Shown: positions 29,378 to 37,777 of the stretch, piece by piece
Layout: each line of letters opens with the position of its first letter
How positions within the stretch are numbered: position 1 is the first letter of the stretch
Assembly: GCA_029882395.1 (NCBI GenBank)
Contig: JAOUKT010000005.1
Span: 25,485 to 89,484, forward strand
DNA length: 64,000 bases
Origin: Gammaproteobacteria bacterium
GTDB lineage: Bacteria; Pseudomonadota; Gammaproteobacteria; SZUA-229
Direction of reading: 5' to 3'
Translations under genes and position numbers: made by a program
The notes under the pieces: model-generated
Database searches by the model: none
Told to the model about the DNA's origin: nothing
What the model saw: only the letters and a program-made list of their open reading frames with translations

Positions 29378-29866
29378 ATGACCGGTATTGATTATGCGTT
29401 TATCGCAGTCATTGTTATTTCAACTCTGTTCAGTTTATTACGTGGTTTTGTTAAAGAGGCAATTTCTCTGGGTTCCTGGATAATTGCGATGTGGGTGTCC
29501 AGCACCTTCGCTTCAAATCTGTCCAATTTTATGCCGCAAAGCATTGAAAACCCCGCTTTTAAAATGGGGCTGGCTTTTATCATTCTGTTTGTAGCGACCT
29601 TGGTGCTGGGAGTGATGGTTAATATTTTATTGAACCAGATTATCAATAAAACAGGCCTGAGCAGTGTCGATAGAGCGCTGGGCACAGCTTTTGGGCTTGC
29701 CAGAGGCATACTGATAGTCACCGTGTTTGTGATGCTGGCCAGTTTAACCAGTATTCAGGAGCAGGATATATGGAAGGACTCTGATCTGGTTGACCGATTT
29801 CAGGCTTTAGCCAGCTGGTTACAGGTCTATCTGCCAGATAATATTTCAAAAAATCTTCCTGGTTAA
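29378..29866 (+). CDS. cvpA: CvpA family membrane protein
   Basis: Inner-membrane protein of 162 residues with four predicted helices, matching CvpA (first described for colicin V production and later linked to envelope stress). The N-terminal GIDYAFIAVIVISTLFSLLRG and the following EAISLGSWI are characteristic. It is 51 bases upstream of purF, the conserved cvpA-purF arrangement, and lies 221 bases after the SPOR gene, so a promoter may be in that gap. Confidence 0.93.
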   Translation: MTGIDYAFIAVIVISTLFSLLRGFVKEAISLGSWIIAMWVSSTFASNLSNFMPQSIENPAFKMGLAFIILFVATLVLGVMVNILLNQIINKTGLSSVDRALGTAFGLARGILIVTVFVMLASLTSIQEQDIWKDSDLVDRFQALASWLQVYLPDNISKNLPG

Positions 29867-29917
29867 TATCAGGCTTATCAATAAGTTATCTATCAAGTGT
29901 TATCGAGGAATATTTAA

Positions 29918-31426
29918 ATGTGCGGTATATTAGGTGTTGTCGGCTTTAGTGCAGTGAATCAAATGCTCTATGATGGCCTGATCCTGTTACAACATCGAGG
30001 TCAGGATGCTGCCGGCATCGTGACCTGTGAAGATCGAAAATTCTTTTTGCGCAAAGCCAATGGCCTGGTTCGTGATGTCTTTGAGGCAGAGCATATGATG
30101 CAATTACCCGGTAATATGGGCATTGGTCATGTTCGTTATCCTACAGCGGGTTGTTCTTCATCGGCTGAGGCGCAACCTTTTTATGTGAACTCACCTTACG
30201 GCATTGCGCTTGCTCATAATGGCAATTTAACCAATGCTGATGAGCTAAAAAAAGAACTGTACCGAACTGACCTGCGTCATATAAACACCAATTCTGACTC
30301 AGAGATTTTATTAAATATTCTGGCGCATGAATTACAGATCCAGGGCGGGCTTAAAGCCACGCAAGAACATGTTTTTAAAGCCGTTGAAGCCGTGCATAAA
30401 CGCTGTAAAGGCGGCTATGCTGTAGTTGCCACCATCGTCAAGAATGGCATTATTGCTTTCCGCGACCCCTACGGTATTCGCCCTGTCTGTTATGGAAAAC
30501 GAGAAACAGAAAAAGGTACCGAATATATGGTCGCCTCAGAAAGTGTTGCCATGCAAGCACTGGGTTTTGAACTGGTGCGCGACCTGGCGCCAGGTGAAGC
30601 GATCTTTATCACCAAAGACGGTGAGTTTTATAATAAACAATGTGCTCAAAATCCAAAATTGTCGCCGTGTATTTTTGAATACGTTTATTTTGCCCGTCCA
30701 GATTCCATCATTGATGATATTTCAGTTTATAAAGCCCGCCTAAGAATGGGTGAAGGGCTGGTCAATAAAATTAAACGGATTCGCCCCGATCATGATATCG
30801 ACGTGGTTATCCCGATTCCTGATACCAGTCGGACTTCAGCGCTGGAAGTCGCTTTTCACCTGGGGGTTAAATACCGTGAAGGTTTTATTAAAAACCGTTA
30901 CATCGGTCGTACTTTTATTATGCCCGGGCAACAGGAACGGAAAAAATCAGTACGCCAGAAATTGAATGCCGTTGAACTGGAGTTCAAGGGCAAAAATGTC
31001 ATGCTGGTCGATGATTCGATTGTGCGAGGCACTACCTCAAAACAGATTATTCAGATGGCACGTGACGCCGGCGCGAATAAAGTCTATATGGCTTCAGCGG
31101 CACCGCCGGTACGCTTTCCGAATGTCTACGGTATTGACATGCCATCGGCGCAGGAGTTTGTTGCGCACGACCGGACTGAAGATGAAATTTGCAAAGAAAT
31201 CGGTGCCGACTGGCTGGTCTATCAGGATCTTGAAGAGCTGGAACTGGCGGTAAGAAAAGGCAATAAAAACATTAAGATGTTTGATACATCCTGCTTTAAC
31301 GCAGAATATGTTACTGGCGATGTTTCCCAAGAATACCTTGAGCACATTGATAGCATACGCAACGACAGAGCAAAAGAGTCGCGTGTGATGAATCCTGCCG
31401 TTATCGATTTGCACAATAGTAATTAA
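29918..31426 (+). CDS. purF: Amidophosphoribosyltransferase
   Basis: First committed enzyme of purine synthesis, making phosphoribosylamine from PRPP and glutamine. N-terminal nucleophile Cys2 is exposed after Met removal ([10 protein letters not shown]); the glutaminase domain has the HNGNLTNA block and the phosphoribosyltransferase domain the PRPP loop [17 protein letters not shown]. Length 502 aa is full. Two bases separate it from a TPR gene that is not part of the usual cvpA-purF-metZ order. Confidence 0.97.
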   Translation: MCGILGVVGFSAVNQMLYDGLILLQHRGQDAAGIVTCEDRKFFLRKANGLVRDVFEAEHMMQLPGNMGIGHVRYPTAGCSSSAEAQPFYVNSPYGIALAHNGNLTNADELKKELYRTDLRHINTNSDSEILLNILAHELQIQGGLKATQEHVFKAVEAVHKRCKGGYAVVATIVKNGIIAFRDPYGIRPVCYGKRETEKGTEYMVASESVAMQALGFELVRDLAPGEAIFITKDGEFYNKQCAQNPKLSPCIFEYVYFARPDSIIDDISVYKARLRMGEGLVNKIKRIRPDHDIDVVIPIPDTSRTSALEVAFHLGVKYREGFIKNRYIGRTFIMPGQQERKKSVRQKLNAVELEFKGKNVMLVDDSIVRGTTSKQIIQMARDAGANKVYMASAAPPVRFPNVYGIDMPSAQEFVAHDRTEDEICKEIGADWLVYQDLEELELAVRKGNKNIKMFDTSCFNAEYVTGDVSQEYLEHIDSIRNDRAKESRVMNPAVIDLHNSN

Positions 31427-31428
31427 TC

Positions 31429-32262
31429 ATGACAGTTTCCCGGATTATCACTTATTGTTTGTTATGTTTTTTCGGCCTCGGGCTGACAACCGTTGCGGCC
31501 GATGAAAAGCCTGAGCATCAACAGCTTAAGCTGGGGCTTGAGCTTATCGAGCAGAAAAAATATCAGCAGGCAGAGAAATATTTTGTGCAGCTAAAGCAGC
31601 AGCATCCACAGCAAATAGCCTATTTAAATAATCTGGCCGTGGCGCAAATGGCGCAGGGCAAAATGCAACAGGCGCTGGAAAATTTAAAGGCTGCATTAAC
31701 AGCGGATAAATATATCGCCGTCTCACAAAATAATATGTCCAGTATTTATGCTTACATGGCATCGCAGGCCTATTCGAAAGCCCTGGACAAAGCCAGTACA
31801 AACACGCTGCCTCAATTGGCGTCGATTACTGAGATAAAACCTGCGCTGACGGCTCAGCCGGCCACGGAAAAAGCAAAACCGCTGCCAGCCCTGCAAACGC
31901 AAGATGAGCTGAAGCGTCTCTTTGAAAAGAAAATGAATGTCTGGATTAAAGCCTGGAGTAAAGGCGATACACAGCTTTATCTTGCAAACTATTCAAAAAA
32001 CTTCATGCCCGCAGCTAAGCTCAGTTATAAAGACTGGCTGGCATTGCGACGTTACCGTTTACGGCATTCAAAACAGGTAGAAGTCAGCTATAATCAGTTC
32101 GATATGTTTTTAAATGCAGCTAAAACCACCGCCATTGTTGAATTTGTTCAGCATTACAGAGCCGGAAAGTACAGGGATAAAGTAAGAAAGCAGCTGTACT
32201 GGCGTTTGGAAGGTGATCGCTGGCTGATTACCCGTGAGCAAGTAACCGAAAAACTGAAATGA
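31429..32262 (+). CDS. Exported TPR protein with Cds6-like C-terminal domain
   Basis: Secreted protein of 277 residues. A signal peptide (residues 1 to about 24) precedes TPR-like helices (about 30-115, e.g. YLNNLAVAQMAQGKMQQALE), a Pro/Ala linker, and an NTF2-like domain (about 160-277) resembling the C-terminal Cds6 domain of proteobacterial L,D-transpeptidases. It has no YkuD catalytic domain. The same C-terminal domain occurs in the next gene, which overlaps by 4 bases, so this is probably a noncatalytic partner or regulator of that enzyme in the periplasm. Function inferred from architecture only. Confidence 0.7.
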   Translation: MTVSRIITYCLLCFFGLGLTTVAADEKPEHQQLKLGLELIEQKKYQQAEKYFVQLKQQHPQQIAYLNNLAVAQMAQGKMQQALENLKAALTADKYIAVSQNNMSSIYAYMASQAYSKALDKASTNTLPQLASITEIKPALTAQPATEKAKPLPALQTQDELKRLFEKKMNVWIKAWSKGDTQLYLANYSKNFMPAAKLSYKDWLALRRYRLRHSKQVEVSYNQFDMFLNAAKTTAIVEFVQHYRAGKYRDKVRKQLYWRLEGDRWLITREQVTEKLK

Positions 32263-33464
32263 TACGATTTTTTCAAAAACAGTCTGTATTTTTATTGTTG
32301 CTGATCATCAGTGCGGGCACGTCCGCGCAATCAATTAAACAATCGCCAGAAGAGCAGCTGATTCTGGCGTTAACCTCGATAAAAGCCCAGAAACTAGATC
32401 AGGCCATGCATCAACTAGAGGCACTGGTGAACAATAAGCCTGATTTTAAACTGGCTCAGTTAGTCTATGCCGATGTCATGATGGCCAAAGCTCATGGCAT
32501 AAATAAAGTCGGCGAATCGTTAAAGCAGAATAAAATATTAGAAGGTTTTCTGGCAGAGGCAAGCAAGCGCTGGCATAGCGCGCAAAACCCGGTGAACGCC
32601 AAACTTTTACCGGCCGCCTTGTTAAGCCTGGATCAGGAATACCAGTATGCTGTTGTTGTTGAACTGAATAATTCCCGGCTGCACCTGTTTGAAAATGAAA
32701 ACGGCATCCCTAAGGAAATTGATAATTATTATGTATCAATGGGTAAAAGCGGGCCCTACAAACAGTATGAAGGCGATAACCGAACGCCACTCGGTGTTTA
32801 TTTTATTGAAAACTTTCTATCACCCAAGACCTTGCCTGATAAATACGGTGAAGGTGCCTTCCCCCTCAATTACCCGAATGTATGGGATGATCGTCTGGGT
32901 AAAACGGGCTATGGTATCTGGCTGCATGGCACACCTCTGGATACTTTCAGCCGGCCGCCCAGAGACAGTGAAGGTTGTGTTGTATTGTCTAACGCGGATT
33001 TACAGACGGTGGGTGGTTATCTGCAGTTAAGGCGTACGCCGTTTGTTATCGCCGACAATATCAACTGGTTAGAAAAAGACAAATGGCAGTCACAGAAACA
33101 ATATTTTACTCAGCTTATTTCAAGCTGGCTGAAAGACTGGCAAAGTCTGGACACTAATCGTTATATCCAGCATTACTCAAAAACATTTCAAGCCGGGCCA
33201 TCGAATTTTTTGAAATGGTATTCGCATAAAAAACGCGTTAATAAAAATAAAAAATTCATTCAGGTTAAGACCGATGATTTAAGCATATTAAAACACCCTA
33301 AAGACGATATTCTGGTGGTGACTTTCAGGCAGCACTATAAAAGCGATAATTATTCATCGGTCAGCTATAAACGACAGTACTGGAAACAGGAAAAAGACGG
33401 TCAGTGGCGTATCATATTTGAAGGCCGGGTGAGAGAGCCTGATCAGCTGCTTACCCAGTTATAA
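32259..33464 (+). CDS. L,D-transpeptidase (YkuD) with Cds6-like domain
   Basis: Periplasmic enzyme of 401 residues for 3-3 cross-linking of peptidoglycan or anchoring of proteins to it. A signal peptide is followed by a helical region (30-125), a YkuD domain (about 130-265) with the motif HGTPLD...SEGCVVLSN and nucleophile Cys240, and a C-terminal NTF2/Cds6-like domain (about 285-395). The C-terminal domain is clearly related to that of the preceding gene. The ATGA overlap shows translational coupling. No substrate specificity can be read. Confidence 0.88.
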   Translation: MIRFFQKQSVFLLLLIISAGTSAQSIKQSPEEQLILALTSIKAQKLDQAMHQLEALVNNKPDFKLAQLVYADVMMAKAHGINKVGESLKQNKILEGFLAEASKRWHSAQNPVNAKLLPAALLSLDQEYQYAVVVELNNSRLHLFENENGIPKEIDNYYVSMGKSGPYKQYEGDNRTPLGVYFIENFLSPKTLPDKYGEGAFPLNYPNVWDDRLGKTGYGIWLHGTPLDTFSRPPRDSEGCVVLSNADLQTVGGYLQLRRTPFVIADNINWLEKDKWQSQKQYFTQLISSWLKDWQSLDTNRYIQHYSKTFQAGPSNFLKWYSHKKRVNKNKKFIQVKTDDLSILKHPKDDILVVTFRQHYKSDNYSSVSYKRQYWKQEKDGQWRIIFEGRVREPDQLLTQL

Positions 33465-33471
33465 TCAGCTA

Positions 33472-33497
33472 GCAAAAGCCATTTCTGTGTTGGCTTC
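33472..33497 (-). terminator. Terminator of the M14 peptidase gene
   Basis: On the minus strand AAGCC and GGCTT pair around an 11-base loop and are followed by a short T run (GGCTTTTGC). It lies just past the stop of the minus-strand M14 gene and also separates it from the convergent transpeptidase gene. Confidence 0.45.
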
Positions 33498-33524
33498 AGG
33501 ATTGACGGTACTGTTGCCAGTGCA

Positions 33525-34427
33525 CTAATCAATATTAGACAGCTTTCTGCTGTCTGTATCAGCCTGTAATAAAGCCTTATTTTGCTTTGTGTGCTGCGCA
33601 TTGTTTTTTAACCAGCGAACCAAATCTACCCAGATACTTGATATCTGCTGAGCGCTGGGCATTATGCCGGCATGGGGCAGCTCAATAGTAATCACCGGTT
33701 TTCCAAGTTGCAGGCCGGCATAGTTGCCCAGAGAGCCGGGATAGGTGCCGAGTAATTTTAAATGCAGAGAGCCCAGGTGTTTCGGTGCTTTATGTGGGCC
33801 GTCAAAGTCAAGAATACCAAATGGTGCATGCACTGCAATGATCACATCGGGTTCAAATTCGGTGATGATATGGTCCAGCCATTGCGTTTCGGGTTCACTT
33901 AAAGGTGCCGGTCCGGGGTAACGGCGTTTATCTTTCCAGGTTCTTTTTGCCCAGTAATCAAGGCTGGCCTGTTTGTTTGCTCCGGGTGAAAAGTTGCGGT
34001 TCAGGTCAACGCCGTTACCATTGGTTCGGCGAGAATGTTTTCTTAAAAGACCGTCCGGGTTTAACAGCGGAATAACTTTCCAGTGAAACAGGCCGCTGTG
34101 ATATTTGTCGAGTGTGTTAAGCCATTTGAATAGAATGCTTACAGATGAATACTCATCACCATGTATGCCACCAATTAAAAGTACCTTTGCCTGGGGCTTG
34201 CGACGGGCCAGTGGTGGGTACTCTTTAATCAGCAGCGGTTTGTTCTGGTTGCTACGGTAACCCGAATCGATTAGCTGATTTGATAGGCATTGTTTGTTAT
34301 AGACGCTGCTCAGCTTCTGGCTGATATGCTTGCAGGCTGTTTCAACCAGCGCCAGCGGCTCAGCCTGAGTGGCAGAACAATACAAAGAAAAGAGCAGAAA
34401 AGACAGAGTAAGTTTGAATGCAGGCAT
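33525..34427 (-). CDS. Secreted M14 peptidase, murein tripeptide amidase-like
   Basis: Zinc carboxypeptidase of 300 residues with a signal peptide (cleavage about after TQA). Zinc ligands H89-x2-E92 (GGIHGDEYSS) and H200 (IAVHAPFG), substrate-binding DLNRNF (about 141-146) and catalytic Glu249 (TIELPHAG) fit M14 enzymes of the MpaA type, which cut the gamma-D-Glu-Dap bond in murein tripeptide. MpaA of E. coli is cytoplasmic; the signal peptide suggests a periplasmic role here, acting on peptides or sacculus. Convergent to one and divergent to another L,D-transpeptidase gene. Confidence 0.85.
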   Translation of the reverse strand: MPAFKLTLSFLLFSLYCSATQAEPLALVETACKHISQKLSSVYNKQCLSNQLIDSGYRSNQNKPLLIKEYPPLARRKPQAKVLLIGGIHGDEYSSVSILFKWLNTLDKYHSGLFHWKVIPLLNPDGLLRKHSRRTNGNGVDLNRNFSPGANKQASLDYWAKRTWKDKRRYPGPAPLSEPETQWLDHIITEFEPDVIIAVHAPFGILDFDGPHKAPKHLGSLHLKLLGTYPGSLGNYAGLQLGKPVITIELPHAGIMPSAQQISSIWVDLVRWLKNNAQHTKQNKALLQADTDSRKLSNID

Positions 34428-34464
34428 GGTATACAGGTATAGTGAGTTTACAGAGAATGAATAT

Positions 34465-34495
34465 ATTATAGACAGATTATAGACAAATTATAGAC
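34465..34495. repeat. Three ATTATAGAC repeats with 11-bp period
   Basis: ATTATAGAC occurs at 34465, 34476 and 34487, exactly 11 bases apart, in the divergent region between the M14 and L,D-transpeptidase genes and ending six bases before the latter's start. Period 11 matches one helical turn, the form of OmpR/PhoB-type operators, and the last copies overlap the leader of the gene. Confidence 0.55.
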
Positions 34496-34501
34496 CGATA
34501 T

Positions 34502-34984
34502 ATGTGCTCAATTAAAGTGAATATCTCAAAACAGCAATTAAGGCTTTATGACCGGCATAATCAGCTGATAGCAGAGTATCCTGTTTCTACCTCAAAATAT
34601 GGCATAGGCAATCAGCAGGGTAGTTTTAAGACACCATTGGGGCACCATCAGATATGTGAAAAAATCGGTGACGATGAAGCCATGGATGAGGTATTTATCG
34701 GCCGCAAACCTCAGGGCAGGTTATCTGTCTTAAAACAACAATCCATCGATTTGCCAGAAGATATCATCACAGCAAGAATCCTGAGATTACGCGGCCAGCA
34801 GCCAGGGCTAAACCAGGGAGAGGGTATCGATTCCTTTGAGCGATATATCTACATTCACGGTACTGCCGATGAAATCAATATTTCTAAACCGGTTTCACAC
34901 GGCTGTATTCGAATGCGTAATGAGGATATTGTTAAGCTCTATGCAAAAGTTGAAGTCAATACCGATGTATGGATTGAAGACTGA
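34502..34984 (+). CDS. L,D-transpeptidase (YkuD domain only)
   Basis: Single-domain protein of 160 residues with the YkuD signature HGT...SHGCIRM and nucleophile Cys135. The catalytic domain starts at once (IKVNISKQQLRLYD) and no signal peptide is visible, which is odd for an enzyme of peptidoglycan; export by another route, a start further upstream, or a cytoplasmic role are possible. No clear ribosome site precedes ATG 34502; the transcript may be nearly leaderless. It is divergent from the M14 gene and 52 bases upstream of metZ. Confidence 0.82.
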   Translation: MCSIKVNISKQQLRLYDRHNQLIAEYPVSTSKYGIGNQQGSFKTPLGHHQICEKIGDDEAMDEVFIGRKPQGRLSVLKQQSIDLPEDIITARILRLRGQQPGLNQGEGIDSFERYIYIHGTADEINISKPVSHGCIRMRNEDIVKLYAKVEVNTDVWIED

Positions 34985-35036
34985 AATATTAGTGCTAAGA
35001 TTAACTGCATATTAAAAATAAAATAACGGGAATTAA

Positions 35037-36224
35037 ATGAGTTACGAGTTTGACGATGAAACCGGTTTTGAAACACTGGCAATAAGAGCAGGTCACGAGC
35101 GAACCAACGAAGGCGAGCATGCAGAGGCGATATTTCCAACCTCGAGTTATGTCTTTGCCTCAGCCGCGGAAGCTGCTGCACGGTTTTCAGGTGCTGAGCC
35201 AGGTAATATTTACTCGCGCTTTACTAATCCGACTGTCAGGACCTTTGAAAAACGCCTGGCTGCGCTTGAAGGCGCCGAGAGATGTCTGGCAACGTCATCA
35301 GGCATGGCTGCTATTACCGCCACCTTTCTGGGTATTTTGAAATCGGGAGATCATATTATCTCGTCCAGCAGTATTTTTGGCGTCACCAATGTACTGATGG
35401 AAAATTTCTTAAAAAAACTCAACATAGAAGTGACCTATGTTGACCTGGTAGATAATGCTTCATGGGAAAATGCAATTCAGGAAAACACACGCATACTGTT
35501 TCTTGAAACACCCTCCAATCCACTGGGTGATATTGCCGATATTCGTGCACTGGCTGATCTGGCGCATGACAATGATGCCTTACTGGTTGTTGATAACGCC
35601 TTATGTACCCCGGCATTACAGCAGCCGATTAAATTCGGGGCTGATATTGTTATTCACTCAGCAACAAAATTTATTGATGGCCAGGGGCGCTGTGTGGGGG
35701 GAGCCGTACTCGGCACCGAAGCAATAGTGGGCACCGATGTTTTTGCATTTTTAAGAACAGCCGGTCCTACTATGAGTCCGTTTAATGCGTGGGTGTTTTT
35801 GAAGGGACTGGAAACACTCAAATTAAGAATGGATGCTCACGGTGTCAATGCCCTTAAAATTGCTAAATGGTTACAGCAACAGCCTAATGTCGTAAAAGTA
35901 CATTACTGTGGTCTGGAATCGCATATGCAATACCGTCTTGCACAAAAGCAGCAGTCAGGTTTTGGCGGCATTGTATCGTTTGAAATGAAAGATAAAGAAG
36001 CCGCATGGAAAGTCATTGACGCAACAAAGATGCTCTCCATAACCGGTAATTTAGGTGATACCAGAACCACGATCACACACCCTGCGACAACAACACACGG
36101 TCGATTAACACCCGAGTTGCAGGTTGCAGCAGGCATCAAAGAAGGCCTGATTCGATTATCGATTGGACTCGAGGATATCGAAGATATTAAAGCTGACTTG
36201 TCGCTCGGTTTTGAGTCAGTCTGA
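35037..36224 (+). CDS. metZ: O-succinylhomoserine sulfhydrylase
   Basis: PLP-dependent enzyme of the Cys/Met metabolism family that makes homocysteine from O-succinylhomoserine and sulfide. Lys211 in HSATKFIDGQGR binds PLP; the family motifs YSRFTNPT near residue 59 and SSGMAAI near 88 are intact. Length 395 aa. In Pseudomonas-type genomes metZ directly follows purF; here the wall-remodelling genes lie between. A strong terminator follows. Confidence 0.93.
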   Translation: MSYEFDDETGFETLAIRAGHERTNEGEHAEAIFPTSSYVFASAAEAAARFSGAEPGNIYSRFTNPTVRTFEKRLAALEGAERCLATSSGMAAITATFLGILKSGDHIISSSSIFGVTNVLMENFLKKLNIEVTYVDLVDNASWENAIQENTRILFLETPSNPLGDIADIRALADLAHDNDALLVVDNALCTPALQQPIKFGADIVIHSATKFIDGQGRCVGGAVLGTEAIVGTDVFAFLRTAGPTMSPFNAWVFLKGLETLKLRMDAHGVNALKIAKWLQQQPNVVKVHYCGLESHMQYRLAQKQQSGFGGIVSFEMKDKEAAWKVIDATKMLSITGNLGDTRTTITHPATTTHGRLTPELQVAAGIKEGLIRLSIGLEDIEDIKADLSLGFESV

Positions 36225-36230
36225 CCGACG

Positions 36231-36269
36231 AGAACAAAAGGCCTGTACCGTGTACAGGCCTTTTGTTCT
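36231..36269 (+). terminator. Rho-independent terminator after metZ
   Basis: An 18-bp perfect stem (arms 36231-36248 and 36252-36269) with a 3-base loop. The core is AAAAGGCCTGTAC and its complement with TTTTGTTCT, seven bases past the metZ stop. Confidence 0.9.
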
Positions 36270-37041
36270 AAAAACAGGGTTTGCCAATCAATCACCGCCT
36301 TTAATGGGCTGAAAAAAAGCTGGCTTCCCGGCGGCGGCCAGGCTGTTAATGTTATTCGGATATTACAGAAGACGGCATCAATACAATAGAGCCAAATAGC
36401 GAACTGTTATCTGGCAGCAGCACGCCAGCATCAATCTGCTGGGGTTGACTACGGCATTGAATGATAACAGAGGCTTGCTGACCGAGGCTGTGATCAACAA
36501 TATGTTTAAAAATCGCATTCTCTGAACTGTGCTGGCGATTGGCAGGGCTTAATCGTGTGACTATTTAGCCTGTAATGTACGCTTATTTTTAAAACAATAC
36601 TGAATGCTGTTGAAACGATAGCTCAGCTATATCATTCTCATTTACAGTAAGACCGGTAATACGGCAATAATATAGCCAGTAATCATGTTAAATCATCATT
36701 ATGCTTAATCAGGCTAAAGCCCACTATCAATGGCTAGATTGTTATAACAATAAGCTAAAAATGACAGCAAGACAGCGATTTTAGGAGCAGGCAGGCGTTT
36801 AAATAGACGCTAGCAGCCTTTTAACCAGCATTACTGCCGATCGCGACAGATAAACGGTAATAATTAATGGCATATAAAGCAGACTAATTATGCGCACAGA
36901 ATACTAGCAGCTATAGTTAGACTGTGAGATATCTATAAACTGATTTGTATCAATGTGATTATTGAGTAAATTAGGTATAAAGATAATCAGGTCGTAAGCA
37001 AATAGTCAGATGTTAGTATAATCCGGCTAAAGGAGTGATAT
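36270..37041. other. Long intergenic region metZ to hibernation-factor gene
   Basis: About 770 bases without an intact gene. It holds the minus-strand remnant (36352-36564) and, at 36738-36751, a perfect 14-base palindrome ATTGTTATAACAAT that could be an operator. A TATAAT at 37017-37022 is a likely -10 for the next gene, with the ribosome site AAAGGAG soon after. The rest is AT-rich with no recognised RNA. Confidence 0.6.
36352..36564 (-). pseudogene. Unlisted 70-codon open frame, likely gene remnant
   Basis: The minus strand is open from an in-frame TAA (36565-36567) to the stop at 36352-36354, with normal codon use and a protein-like translation (for example SSENAIFKHIVDHSLGQQ and DAGVLLPDNSSLFG, ending SVISE). 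No ATG, GTG or TTG start occurs at its beginning, only internal ones near the end, so it looks like the 3' remnant of a lost gene. I do not recognise the family. Confidence 0.4.
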
Positions 37042-37617
37042 ATGAAGCAACCTGTTCAGATTACTTTCCGTGATATTCCCTATTCAGAATTTGTCGAAGC
37101 CAGAATCCAAGAAAAAACCCAAAAGCTAGATCAGTATTATGATCAGATAATGACTGTAAAAGTCGTTGTAGAAGCACCTCATAGCCACCAGCACAAAGGT
37201 AACTTATACCATGTCAGCATCGATGTAACGGTGCCGGATGGTGAGCTAGTGGTTAATCGTTCGCCAAAAGACCACCATGCCCACGAGGATGTTTATGTTG
37301 CTATTCGAGACGCGTTCGAAGCGATTAAACGACAGCTAAAAGAATATGCCAGAAAACGACGCGGCAAAGTCAAAAGCCATCAGCCAGTTTTACACGGCAT
37401 GGTATCCGAAATTATTTCCGGCGAAGACTATGGCCGCATTGTCACGCCGGATGGAAGAGATATATATTTTCACCGCAACAGTCTGATTGAAAACAATTAT
37501 GATGAACTTGAAATAGGAGACGAGGTGCGTTTTTCAGAAGAAGCCGGCAACGATGGTCCGCAAGCATCTACCGTGCATATGATTGGCAAACACCATATTG
37601 TCACCAGAGTGCATTAA
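37042..37617 (+). CDS. Ribosome hibernation (HPF/RaiA) domain fused to cold-shock-like domain
   Basis: Protein of 191 residues. The N-terminal half (1 to about 105) matches the HPF/RaiA/YfiA fold (YSEFVEARIQEKTQKL; VTVPDGELVVN; DAFEAIKRQL), which sits in the mRNA channel of idle 30S subunits. After a basic linker (KRRGKVKSH) the C-terminal part (about 118-190) resembles a CspA-like OB fold (GMVSEIISGEDYGRIVTPDG, DIYFHRNSLI). The fusion is known in proteobacteria but its role is less studied than plain HPF. AAAGGAG precedes the ATG. Transcribed alone, with a terminator behind. Confidence 0.85.
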   Translation: MKQPVQITFRDIPYSEFVEARIQEKTQKLDQYYDQIMTVKVVVEAPHSHQHKGNLYHVSIDVTVPDGELVVNRSPKDHHAHEDVYVAIRDAFEAIKRQLKEYARKRRGKVKSHQPVLHGMVSEIISGEDYGRIVTPDGRDIYFHRNSLIENNYDELEIGDEVRFSEEAGNDGPQASTVHMIGKHHIVTRVH

Positions 37618-37641
37618 CGTCCGGCTCAATGACCCAGAAAC

Positions 37642-37675
37642 AAAGGCTCATGTAAAGCATGGGCCTTTTCATTTT
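37642..37675 (+). terminator. Terminator after the HPF-type gene
   Basis: AAAGGCTCATG and CATGGGCCTTTT pair (one G-T) around a short loop and are followed by a T-rich tail at about 37666-37675. Confidence 0.75.
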
Positions 37676-37777
37676 TAAAACGGAAATGTGTCAGCGTTAT
37701 AACGGTGTCTGTAAACGATAAACTTGCCGAAACAGCTTCACCAGTGCAATATGCACAGACCAGTAATCACCGACTCA

